DNA of 51,000 nucleotides from Undibacterium sp. GTDB taxonomy: Bacteria; Pseudomonadota; Gammaproteobacteria; Burkholderiales; Burkholderiaceae_D. A program made the position numbers and the translations under genes. Below the pieces are notes generated by a model that was not told where the DNA came from, ran no database searches, and was given only the letters and a program-made list of their open reading frames with translations. Shown piece after piece: positions 8,276 through 16,839 of the stretch. The stretch is taken from positions 1 to 51,000 of the forward strand of contig NZ_JAUSFI010000103.1 of the NCBI RefSeq assembly GCF_030651495.1, read 5' to 3'. Within the stretch, counting starts at the first letter, position 1, and every line of letters begins with the position of its first letter.

Positions 8276-9096
8276 TTCCAGACTCCCGCTTGCGCCAAAG
8301 CGGCAGCGATCGTCAGCATCGGCATGCTGCTTTTTGTGCTATCAACTCGACGACATGGGACGCCAGAATTTATATCATGCTCGCTCCAATTATCGATCAA
8401 TGCACCACATAATTGTAAATGTGTCGGCATAGGGACGTCGAGCAGTAAGGCTACCCGTTCCAGATGGGCTTGTAGCCAGATCCGGTCAACTTCTGGCGGT
8501 AGCAATACGCTACGTACCGCACACAGGCTTTCTCCATCGGTGATGCCCAGAGTGAATACCTGATCATGGGTCAGCGCAAACCATGCGCCTGCTTGAAGAG
8601 CAATGTGCCAGCGGTTCCATGCCAGGATGAATTGTGGTGCTATCTCAACGATAGAAAACTGATGCTCATCGGCCTGTTGTTCTAACACCGCTAGCAAGGC
8701 ACAAGGCAAGGCAGCGGCTAAAAATGGTGTGCGTGCATTCCAGTCCGCCGTGATAGTCCAGTCGGCCAATGCTTCACCAAACAGTATCTGAAAACGCAGC
8801 GCCGTAGCGGCCTGCAGATCGGTCATCTGTGTTGTGCCTGGCGGCGGCGTCACCTGCCAGAGCCGCGTCAGGTCGTCGGCGATAACGACCGTCACTGGGT
8901 GGTGGGCAGACGCAGTATTGGCTAACAATTGGCGTAAGAGCTTGGTTAACTTTTCTGGCGTGTCATTTTCTTCTGTTGCAAATCTCAGTTCGGCCAGCAC
9001 CGTCACTGCCGGTTTTGTCCAGCTGCTCGTGCGTACCAGGCTCATGCTATTGCGTGCTATGCCGATTCTTAGTGACTGTCCAAAATAATTAAGCAT
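8272..9096 (-). CDS. PilM/GspL-N-like actin-fold protein
   Basis: A 274-residue cytoplasmic protein without membrane segments. Its pattern of short hydrophobic strands (VTVVIADDLTRLW, AGAWFALTHDQVFTLGI) and a C-terminal region suit the degenerate actin-like fold of PilM or the cytoplasmic half of GspL. It lies between gspE and the PilN-like gene, where such an adaptor is expected. It would couple the ATPase to the inner-membrane platform. The start overlaps gspE by 8 bp. Separate PilM and PilN-like genes in place of one GspL make this cluster a hybrid between T2SS and type IV pilus layouts. Confidence 0.65.
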   Translation of the reverse strand: MLNYFGQSLRIGIARNSMSLVRTSSWTKPAVTVLAELRFATEENDTPEKLTKLLRQLLANTASAHHPVTVVIADDLTRLWQVTPPPGTTQMTDLQAATALRFQILFGEALADWTITADWNARTPFLAAALPCALLAVLEQQADEHQFSIVEIAPQFILAWNRWHIALQAGAWFALTHDQVFTLGITDGESLCAVRSVLLPPEVDRIWLQAHLERVALLLDVPMPTHLQLCGALIDNWSEHDINSGVPCRRVDSTKSSMPMLTIAAALAQAGVWN

Positions 9097-10810
9097 GCAA
9101 AGTCACCCGCTTAATTTCTGACAAGGTCGTGGCACCACGTTTCACCAAGCCAAGCGCAGCCAGCCTGAGACTGCGTGTGCCGTTGGCGTAAGCTGCTTCC
9201 TTGATTTGGCGGATCGGGCGCTTGTCGACGATCATCTCGCGAATTTCATCGTTCAACGTCAGAATTTCAGCAATTGAACGGCGCCCTTTATAACCGGTAC
9301 CGCGACAATCGCCGCAACCAATGCCTAGCATGAAATTAAAATCGGCAGCCTCATCGCGCCGCAGATTTACCGTTGCCAATTCACTCTCAGTCGGTGTCGT
9401 TGGTTGCGCGCAATGTGGGCAATTCACGCGAACCAAACGCTGCGCCCAAATACCATTGAGAGCGGAAACGAAGGCATACGGATCGATCCCCATATGGGTG
9501 AAGCGGCCAAATACGTCGAATACATTATTCGCGTGCACCGTAGTAAGCACTAGATGGCCAGTCAGCGCTGACTGTACCGCGATCTCGGCAGTCTCGCGGT
9601 CACGAATTTCACCGACCATAATTTTATCGGGGTCGTGCCGCAGGATAGAGCGCAGTCCCTTAGCGAACGTCAATCCCTTCTTTTCATTCACAGGAATTTG
9701 TAGTATCCCGGGTAACTGATATTCCACAGGGTCTTCTATCGTAATGATTTTTTCGCGACCATTATTGATCTCTGTGAGTGCCGCATACAGCGTGGTGGTC
9801 TTGCCAGATCCGGTGGGGCCAGTCACCAGCAACATGCCGTAAGCTTCTTGTGTCAGGGCACGCAAAGAAACGAGTGATGCGGTATCAAAGCCAAGTGACT
9901 CTAGCGTGAGCGCACCATAGGCTTCAATCATGGCGCGTTTATCGAGTATCCGAATGACTGCATCTTCGCCATGAATGCTAGGCATGATAGAGACCCGTAA
10001 ATCGATTTCTCGTCCGGCAGCCTCCACCCTAAAACTACCATCTTGTGGTACACGGCGTTCCGCGATATCGAGTTCGGCGAGTACTTTAATTCGTGAGATC
10101 ACCTGTTCGGCCACTTCGATGCCATTTAATGCAGTGGCATAATCCAGTACACCATCAATGCGGTATTTAACTGCCAGGCCGCTGGCGGTACTTTCCAGAT
10201 GAATATCAGAGGCACCAGCCTTGAGGGCATCATATAAAGTCGAATTGACCAGTTTGACAGCGGGGCTGGCGGCTTCCGAGACAGAGGCAAATGACAGCAC
10301 AGTGGCGGTCTTGTGATCACGTTTGAGATCGAGCGCACCAGGCAAGAGGTTATCAACTGCACGCGCCGATTCTTCCTGCTTGGATAAGTAGGCCAAAATG
10401 TCTGCCTGCAATGCCAATACCATGTGCAGCGGCTGTCGGGCATTCGCCTTGGCCTGGTGGCTTAACCATGTGTGTAAATCGAGATCGAAGGGATCGGCAA
10501 TCACGCCCACCACTTTATCGTCGAGCCCACGCAGCAAGACACAATGGCGCAATAACGCCTGGGATAATGGCAGTAGATCAAAGGCTGGCGTGTAAGCGAG
10601 CATGTCTACCGTTTCCACTACGCTCAAACTCAATGGCAAGGCCAGTGCATGGACAATTTGACGTTGGTCTAGCGTGCTCAGCTCTTCAAGCTCATCCACT
10701 ACCGACCGATTTGTCAAACGGCTTTGCGCACGCGCTTGTGCCAGCACACTATCTGCGATCGGTGTCACCTGTGCTATCGCTGCCATCGATGTTGCGGTGT
10801 GGCGCGTCAT
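9089..10810 (-). CDS. gspE: T2SS assembly ATPase GspE
   Basis: Cytoplasmic hexameric ATPase that drives pseudopilus assembly, 573 residues, the normal family length. Visible: N-terminal N1E-type region (about 1-160), Walker A GPTGSGKTTT at 331-340, Asp box with EDPVEYQ at 359-365, Walker B IMVGEIRDRETAE at 397-409, His box SALTGHLVLTTVHAN at 414-428, and the CxxC zinc pairs CPHC (464-467) and CGDC (499-502) followed by GTGYKGR. All catalytic elements are intact, so the machine is potentially functional. The ATG overlaps the gspF stop (ATGA). Confidence 0.95.
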   Translation of the reverse strand: MTRHTATSMAAIAQVTPIADSVLAQARAQSRLTNRSVVDELEELSTLDQRQIVHALALPLSLSVVETVDMLAYTPAFDLLPLSQALLRHCVLLRGLDDKVVGVIADPFDLDLHTWLSHQAKANARQPLHMVLALQADILAYLSKQEESARAVDNLLPGALDLKRDHKTATVLSFASVSEAASPAVKLVNSTLYDALKAGASDIHLESTASGLAVKYRIDGVLDYATALNGIEVAEQVISRIKVLAELDIAERRVPQDGSFRVEAAGREIDLRVSIMPSIHGEDAVIRILDKRAMIEAYGALTLESLGFDTASLVSLRALTQEAYGMLLVTGPTGSGKTTTLYAALTEINNGREKIITIEDPVEYQLPGILQIPVNEKKGLTFAKGLRSILRHDPDKIMVGEIRDRETAEIAVQSALTGHLVLTTVHANNVFDVFGRFTHMGIDPYAFVSALNGIWAQRLVRVNCPHCAQPTTPTESELATVNLRRDEAADFNFMLGIGCGDCRGTGYKGRRSIAEILTLNDEIREMIVDKRPIRQIKEAAYANGTRSLRLAALGLVKRGATTLSEIKRVTLHA

Positions 10811-12003
10811 GACATATCTCCGGCCAAATCAAAAATCGGCATATACAGCAGTATCACGATGGCACCAACGACGATACCGATTGCCGCCATCAGCAAGGGT
10901 TCAAAGCTGCGGGTAAACCTGTCAATCCAACGGCTGATTTCAGCATCATAAAAAGCTGCTGACTGAGTTAGCATCGGCCCCATGTCGCCGGTGCGTTCAC
11001 CTACCCGCAACATCCGCAGCGAAATCGGGGTAGTCAGCCCGGCTGTGTCAAATGCATGCGACAGCGGCAATCCCGCTTCCACATGACGACGCGCCAATTG
11101 CAGACCCGCGTTAATTAAAGGCGACACCATGCCCTGTACGGTACTCATCGCCTGCACAATTGGTATGCCACCTTCTATCAACATCCCTAACGTTAGATAC
11201 AGTCGTGAAAGTTCATATACACGCATCCGCTCACCGATACCAGGCAATTGCGCCAGCAGACGCGTCATACCGCCCCGTTGCATAAGACGGCGCACTAACA
11301 ATGCGCAAATGGTGAGTAAGCTGGTCATTGCGCAAAAAAGAAGGAGCGTATGGTTCACCGCGAACTGACCCCAGCTTAAGAGTAACTGCGACATCCACGG
11401 CAAATTACGCCCCGCACCCTGATACACATCGGCAAAGCGTGGCACGACGTAGCCGATCAAGAAGCTGCTGACGCCACCACCGACGAGCAATAAAATCATC
11501 GGATAGATCGCGGCGCTGATGATCTTGCTGCGCACAACATCGATCCTCTGTTGATAATCGATAAAACGCGAGAGTGAACGCGGTAAGTCGCTGGTACCTT
11601 CCGCGGCCTGGATAATGCCGATGTACAAGGGCGAAAAAAGAGCAGCCTGTTCTGCTAGCACCGAAGAAAAACGTTTGCCATCGCGCAGCCCTGCTAAAAG
11701 ACGTCCCAGCACATTGTTCGTGGCAGGATTGGCTTCCTTTTCTTGCAAAGCGTCTAGTGCTTCGACAATACTTAATCCGGCATTCAACAGTGCCAATAAT
11801 TCCTGGCTAAATAATACCAGCGATAGCGTGCCACTTCTCTTGCGATGCGTACCACCGATCCAAGAACTGCGTACTGGACTAATGGCACTGACGAACAGGC
11901 CGCGCGTTTCGATTTGGCGTCTTGCATCTGCCTCATCATGCGCATCTAACGTCAATTGTGTGATTGTTAAATCGGTTGCTAAAGCGCGAATTACATACTG
12001 CAT
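10807..12003 (-). CDS. gspF: T2SS inner-membrane platform protein GspF
   Basis: A 398-residue polytopic protein with two copies of the T2SSF domain (FSQELLALLNAGLSIVEALDAL near the N terminus and LSRLYLTLGMLIEGGIPIVQAM in the second half). Three hydrophobic segments are visible, including YPMILLLVGGGVSSFLIGYV and the C-terminal MAAIGIVVGAIVILLYMPIF. Length and layout are standard for GspF/PilC. It anchors the ATPase and pseudopilus base. It follows gspG by 34 bp and overlaps gspE by 4 bp. Confidence 0.93.
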   Translation of the reverse strand: MQYVIRALATDLTITQLTLDAHDEADARRQIETRGLFVSAISPVRSSWIGGTHRKRSGTLSLVLFSQELLALLNAGLSIVEALDALQEKEANPATNNVLGRLLAGLRDGKRFSSVLAEQAALFSPLYIGIIQAAEGTSDLPRSLSRFIDYQQRIDVVRSKIISAAIYPMILLLVGGGVSSFLIGYVVPRFADVYQGAGRNLPWMSQLLLSWGQFAVNHTLLLFCAMTSLLTICALLVRRLMQRGGMTRLLAQLPGIGERMRVYELSRLYLTLGMLIEGGIPIVQAMSTVQGMVSPLINAGLQLARRHVEAGLPLSHAFDTAGLTTPISLRMLRVGERTGDMGPMLTQSAAFYDAEISRWIDRFTRSFEPLLMAAIGIVVGAIVILLYMPIFDLAGDMS

Positions 12004-12037
12004 TGTGCTAACTCATTTCATCGTAGATGCGTGCGCC

Positions 12038-12475
12038 TTAATTGCTAATGTCGGCGTCTTCACCGCCGCCGCCCAAATGACCATCGCGCCCCATCGACGT
12101 GATGTCAAATTCACTCTTTGAGCCTGGGGAACGATAAAAATAGGTATGGCCCCAAGGATCGTTCGGCACCGCTTTTTTTAGATACGGGCCATTCCATTTA
12201 AAGTGTAGTCCAGCAGGTGCGGCCAGCAATGCCGCCAATCCTTCTTCACTGCTTGGGTAGCGGCCAATATCGAGGCGAAAGTTGTCGAGCGATTTCTCAA
12301 ACGCTTCAATCTGCGCTTTGGCGACCGTCACTTCCGACTTGCCCAATTGTGTGAAATATTTGGGGCCGACATACGAGGCTAATAAACCGATGATGACAAT
12401 CACCACCAATAGCTCAAGGAGGGTAAACCCTCGATGGTGAACTATCTTTTTTGTTCTAACGTAACTTGCGTTCAT
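12038..12475 (-). CDS. gspG: major pseudopilin GspG
   Basis: First gene of the operon. 145 residues: leader ending HHRG, then FTLLELLVVIVIIGLLASYV with Glu at mature position 5. The soluble domain has the diagnostic GspG stretch DIGRYPSSEEGLAALL, then NGPYLKKAVPNDPWGHTYFY and SEFDITSMGRDGHLGGGGEDADI, the conserved C-terminal calcium-binding loop. It forms the pseudopilus shaft. Its promoter must lie in the 350-bp divergent region shared with the Rhs gene. Confidence 0.95.
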   Translation of the reverse strand: MNASYVRTKKIVHHRGFTLLELLVVIVIIGLLASYVGPKYFTQLGKSEVTVAKAQIEAFEKSLDNFRLDIGRYPSSEEGLAALLAAPAGLHFKWNGPYLKKAVPNDPWGHTYFYRSPGSKSEFDITSMGRDGHLGGGGEDADISN

Positions 12476-12828
12476 GTCATTTTATTTTATGTAGTCAAAA
12501 ATAATGTTTTTAAGTAAATAAAAATGTTTCAGACAATATCACGATTTATGTGTATTTAACGATCACATATTATTCAGTTGCAAATTGATCATTTGAAATA
12601 TATAAAAAACAACCTATGCGCATGATATTAAAAAATATTAATTTCATTAATTGACCTAATGTTGCTATTTAAGTATTCTTCGTCGAGAGAAAAAATAGCA
12701 TATCTACAACATAAAATATCCTGTTTTACCCTAATTTAACCAATACCTCACATTTCGCTCCTATTGATATGTAACGTCAGATCGATAAAGCGGAGAGATT
12801 TTCCCTTTTAGCACTTGAAAGATAAATA
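12476..12828. promoter_or_regulatory. divergent intergenic region between the T2SS operon and the Rhs gene
   Basis: About 350 bp, strongly AT-rich, with no reading frame worth reporting. It must contain the divergent promoters for gspG (minus) and the split Rhs toxin (plus), so the two cargo systems could be co-regulated. I could not assign a specific -35/-10 pair or operator with confidence. Confidence 0.5.
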
Positions 12829-15800
12829 ATGCGTTTATCACAACGAATACTTCTTTTCGCGATCACATGTAGCTTACTCATGGTGCAAACAAACGCCGTG
12901 GCCGATATCTCTTTGTATGCAGAGAAAGGGCAACTGATCCGCGCGCCACGTGCTGTGACGACGTTGGGTGTCGATTTATTTGGAGATAAAGTTAATCTCT
13001 ATAATGGAAATTTGGAATTTATTCAGACAGATATCAGTTTGCCAGGTAACAATGGCTTATCAGTGTCGGTTGCTCGTCGGCTGGCAACAGGGAAAAGTGT
13101 CTTGGCTTATGGACACTTTAGTCAGTGGGAATTAGAAATTCCGCATATGCATGGCATATTTGCTTTAGATAAGGGGTGGGTATCTGCCATTGGTGCTCCG
13201 AGTAATACCGCAGAAATGAATAAGCGATGCTCAAATTTTAACGCGCCACCGGATGCCAGTGGCAGTTTTGGTAGCACTTCAAGCTGGGATGCCTTGGAGT
13301 TCTGGCAGGGAAATTTTTTGTATGTGCCTGGGGTAGGTGATCAAGAGGTTCTCAAACGTAGTCCAACAAATAATAATATTCCTACCGACTTCACCCCATC
13401 CACATCTAATTACGCTCTTGTGACACGCGATTTATGGACATTTCGTTGTGCAAATTTGGCAAATCCTGGGGGAACTTTTGGAACGCAAGGAGAAGGGTTT
13501 ATAGCAATTTCGCCGGACGGAACGCAATATCTTTTTGATAGATTAGTAAAGCGTAGCATGACTTCACTCACTAAGGGAACCTCTGCGCCTATACCTTTAG
13601 TTAATGCCGGCACAGGATTACCTGCCTCTACATCAGATACGTTAATGGAGGGTGATGGCAGCACCGTTACTCCGACAATTATTGCGACAAATACTCTTAG
13701 TAGAACTGAAGTTTGGCTATTGCCTTCAAAGGTAACGGATCGATTCGGCAATACCGTTACTTACAACTACGACACGGTGGATCAATGGAGATTAAATAGC
13801 ATTATCGCCAGTGATAATCGACAACTGATTTTCACCTACTACCCTAACTCACATGTTATTAGCTCTGTTTATGATGGCTCTCGTACCTGGAACTATACTT
13901 ATAGTGGTCAGGCCTTAGATAAGGTCATACAGCCAGATGGTGCTACTTGGCAATTGGCTGGAATTGCAAATTTGGCAACGTACAATATTCGTCCAATGTC
14001 TGATGCCTTTAGTTGCGATTATCCTAGTGCGCTTAATCTATTCGATGTTTCCGGCACAATGGTGCATCCATCTGGCGCGACAGGAAGCTTTACTTTGTCA
14101 CCAACCCGGCATGGGCGATCATTTGTTGAAAAATATTGCATAGTGTTCGATCCAATGAATAATGGCGAACTCTTGCGGCACGACAAGCTTTTCGATACGT
14201 ATTCACTGGTCAATAAGACCATCGGTAATCTAGGCATGGCCACCATGAGTTGGATTTACGATTACGGTGATCCTCATAATGCTACCGCCTATCAAGGTAA
14301 TACGTCATTTTCAAGTTGGAGTGACTGTGCGACAAGTTGCGGCGGAACAAAAACTGTCAAGGTCACAGATCCCAAAGGCGATTTCACCCGCTACACTTTC
14401 GGCAATCGATTTCAGGCAAATGAAGGCCAATTACAAATAGTTGAAAATGTTCAAGTAAACCCACTTAACAGTGCACAAACTATACTACGCACTACCACCT
14501 CGCACTATTCCAATGCATTTCCCGAACCGGTCGGCACCAGTGACCATGATCGTGGAGACCAAGTGTTGAGTAGTCGTCATACACCCGTCGACATACGAAT
14601 CACGACACAACAAGGTGTTACATTCACTTGGCAAGCAAACAGTTTTGACACAAAAGCGCGCTCGAATAGCATCACACGATTTAGCAGTATTGGCATCCCC
14701 CGCACGGAAACGACTGTGTATTGGGATAATCTCAGTAAATGGATTCTAGGTCAGATTGACAGTGTTACCGAAAGCAGCACCGGCGCAGTCATGGTTAAAA
14801 ATACCTATGATGGAATCTACTCCAATCTACTTACCACGAGCCATTTTGGTCATCTCGATCAAACACTCAGCTATAACGCTGACGGCACTCTTTACAAGCG
14901 TAAGGATGGTAAGAATCAAATCATCACTTATACTAATTACAAACGCGGTTTAGCCCAAAACGTTCTCTATCCCAACGGCACCAGCGAAAGTGCGATAGTC
15001 GAAAATATCGGTGTCATCAGCGCCACCACCAACGCCGCAACGTTTACAACAAATTATGGTTATGACGCTATGGGTCGCCTCAATCGCATTACCCCTCCAA
15101 CTGGGGATGATGTGTCCTGGAACCCAACTACGATCCTGTTCGAGCCAGTCACTACCGTCGAATACGAATTGCCCGCAGGTCACTGGCGTCAAACTGTCAG
15201 CACCGGCAATGCCCGCACCATCACTTATCTTGATGGCTTATGGCGGCCAGTACTTACACGCACTTTTGACGCTGCCAGTCCTGGTACCACTAGCCAAGCT
15301 ATTCTCAATAAATACGACCACAACGGTAACGCCGTCTACACATCTTACCCACAACGCGACATCAGCGGAGTCAACGCCAGCCCCGTGGGGACCCGCAGCA
15401 CTTACGATGCGCTAGGTCGCGTTACCAACACCAATGCCGACAGTGAACTAGGCCCACTAAATACCGATGTTGTCTACAACCCTGGTTTCACCAAAAAAGT
15501 GATCAATCCAAGAGGACAATACACCACCACCAGCTACCAGGCCTTCGATCAGCCTGCAGAAAACGCACCCGTCACTATCGTCTCCCCAGAAAGTTTGAGC
15601 GTAGTCATTAATCGCGATATCTTCGGCAAGCCCACAGCCATCAATCGCAACGGCGCCGGAGTGAGTGCCACTCGCAGCTATCAGTACGACGTCAATCAAA
15701 GACTGTGCAACTCGATAGAGCCAGAAACCGGCGCCACGCGTCAAGACTATGATTTGGCCAATAATATTGTCTGGCGCGCCAGCGGTCTTGCCGCCAGTAC

Positions 15801-16839
15801 GACCTGCGCCACCACTGTTGCTGCTGCCAGTAAAATTAACTACGCTTATGACACGCTCAACCGCCTGATCAACACCAACTACGCTGACGGCAGTGCGGGC
15901 ATCGTCCGTTCTTACACACCGGATGGTTTACCTGCAACGGTGAGTACCAATGGCGTCAATCCAAGCGTCTGGACTAGTATCTACAATCGCCGTCGCTTGT
16001 TAAAGCAAGAAACATTGACTTACGGTGGAATCAATTACCCGATAAGTTGGAACTACAATGCCAATGGTCACCTTAGTCAAATGATCTATCCAGATACCAA
16101 AGTGATCAACACACTTCCGAATGCACTCGGACAAGCGAGCCAGCTAGAAAATTATGCAACCGGTATTAGCTATTATCCTAACGGCGCAATAGACAGTTTC
16201 ACGTATGGCAACGGTATCGTGCACAAACTCACCCAAAATGTGCGTGGTTTACCTTGGGTGTCCAAAGACAATGGCATCTTGCAAGACACCTACAGCTACG
16301 ACCAGAATGGCAATGTGGCTAGCATTACTGACGGTACAACCAACAACACCAGTCGCAGTATGATGTATGACAATCTTGATCGCCTCACCAACGCCAATGC
16401 ACCTGGCATGTGGGGAGTCGCTAGCTACACCTACGACGTTCTCGACAACATCCGAACAAGCAACATCGGTAGTCGCACCAATTTGCATAACTACGATGCA
16501 ACTAAAAACCGCCTCACTAGCATCACCAGCAACTTCTCTACCTACAATCTCAGCTATAACAGCTATGATAGTCAAGGCAATATCACGTTAAGAGGCAGTC
16601 AGGCATTTATTTTTGATCAAGGTAACCGTCTTAAAAGTGCCACTGGTAAAGCTAGCTACATTTACGATGGCCTTGGTCATCGTGTTCAAGTCGACAGCGC
16701 AGACAGCAGCAAGCTAATTCAGATTTACACCCCTGCTGGTCAATTGCTCTACACCAAACAAAGCGGCGGCTCTACTCAGACAAAAGAAATCAAATACATC
16801 TACCTTAACCGTCACGTCATTGCTGAGGTGAGCAAATAA
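12829..16839 (+). CDS. secreted Rhs/YD-repeat protein, N-terminal part of a split Rhs toxin
   Basis: 1336 residues. An N-terminal signal peptide (about residues 1-25, ending NAVA) is followed by a beta-rich region and then many YD repeats (YDALGRVTN, YDTLNRLIN, YDNLDRLTN, YDVLDNIRT, YDGLGHRVQV). It ends at YIYLNRHVIAEVSK, exactly where ordinary Rhs proteins continue with VTYIHTDGLGSP. The missing core and toxin are encoded by the next gene, whose ATG overlaps this stop (TAATG). Rhs proteins normally build a beta-barrel cocoon around a C-terminal toxin, so this piece would be most of the shell. The signal peptide, rather than a type VI PAAR domain, and the adjacent T2SS operon suggest export via Sec and then T2SS (inference). 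Confidence 0.9.
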   Translation: MRLSQRILLFAITCSLLMVQTNAVADISLYAEKGQLIRAPRAVTTLGVDLFGDKVNLYNGNLEFIQTDISLPGNNGLSVSVARRLATGKSVLAYGHFSQWELEIPHMHGIFALDKGWVSAIGAPSNTAEMNKRCSNFNAPPDASGSFGSTSSWDALEFWQGNFLYVPGVGDQEVLKRSPTNNNIPTDFTPSTSNYALVTRDLWTFRCANLANPGGTFGTQGEGFIAISPDGTQYLFDRLVKRSMTSLTKGTSAPIPLVNAGTGLPASTSDTLMEGDGSTVTPTIIATNTLSRTEVWLLPSKVTDRFGNTVTYNYDTVDQWRLNSIIASDNRQLIFTYYPNSHVISSVYDGSRTWNYTYSGQALDKVIQPDGATWQLAGIANLATYNIRPMSDAFSCDYPSALNLFDVSGTMVHPSGATGSFTLSPTRHGRSFVEKYCIVFDPMNNGELLRHDKLFDTYSLVNKTIGNLGMATMSWIYDYGDPHNATAYQGNTSFSSWSDCATSCGGTKTVKVTDPKGDFTRYTFGNRFQANEGQLQIVENVQVNPLNSAQTILRTTTSHYSNAFPEPVGTSDHDRGDQVLSSRHTPVDIRITTQQGVTFTWQANSFDTKARSNSITRFSSIGIPRTETTVYWDNLSKWILGQIDSVTESSTGAVMVKNTYDGIYSNLLTTSHFGHLDQTLSYNADGTLYKRKDGKNQIITYTNYKRGLAQNVLYPNGTSESAIVENIGVISATTNAATFTTNYGYDAMGRLNRITPPTGDDVSWNPTTILFEPVTTVEYELPAGHWRQTVSTGNARTITYLDGLWRPVLTRTFDAASPGTTSQAILNKYDHNGNAVYTSYPQRDISGVNASPVGTRSTYDALGRVTNTNADSELGPLNTDVVYNPGFTKKVINPRGQYTTTSYQAFDQPAENAPVTIVSPESLSVVINRDIFGKPTAINRNGAGVSATRSYQYDVNQRLCNSIEPETGATRQDYDLANNIVWRASGLAASTTCATTVAAASKINYAYDTLNRLINTNYADGSAGIVRSYTPDGLPATVSTNGVNPSVWTSIYNRRRLLKQETLTYGGINYPISWNYNANGHLSQMIYPDTKVINTLPNALGQASQLENYATGISYYPNGAIDSFTYGNGIVHKLTQNVRGLPWVSKDNGILQDTYSYDQNGNVASITDGTTNNTSRSMMYDNLDRLTNANAPGMWGVASYTYDVLDNIRTSNIGSRTNLHNYDATKNRLTSITSNFSTYNLSYNSYDSQGNITLRGSQAFIFDQGNRLKSATGKASYIYDGLGHRVQVDSADSSKLIQIYTPAGQLLYTKQSGGSTQTKEIKYIYLNRHVIAEVSK

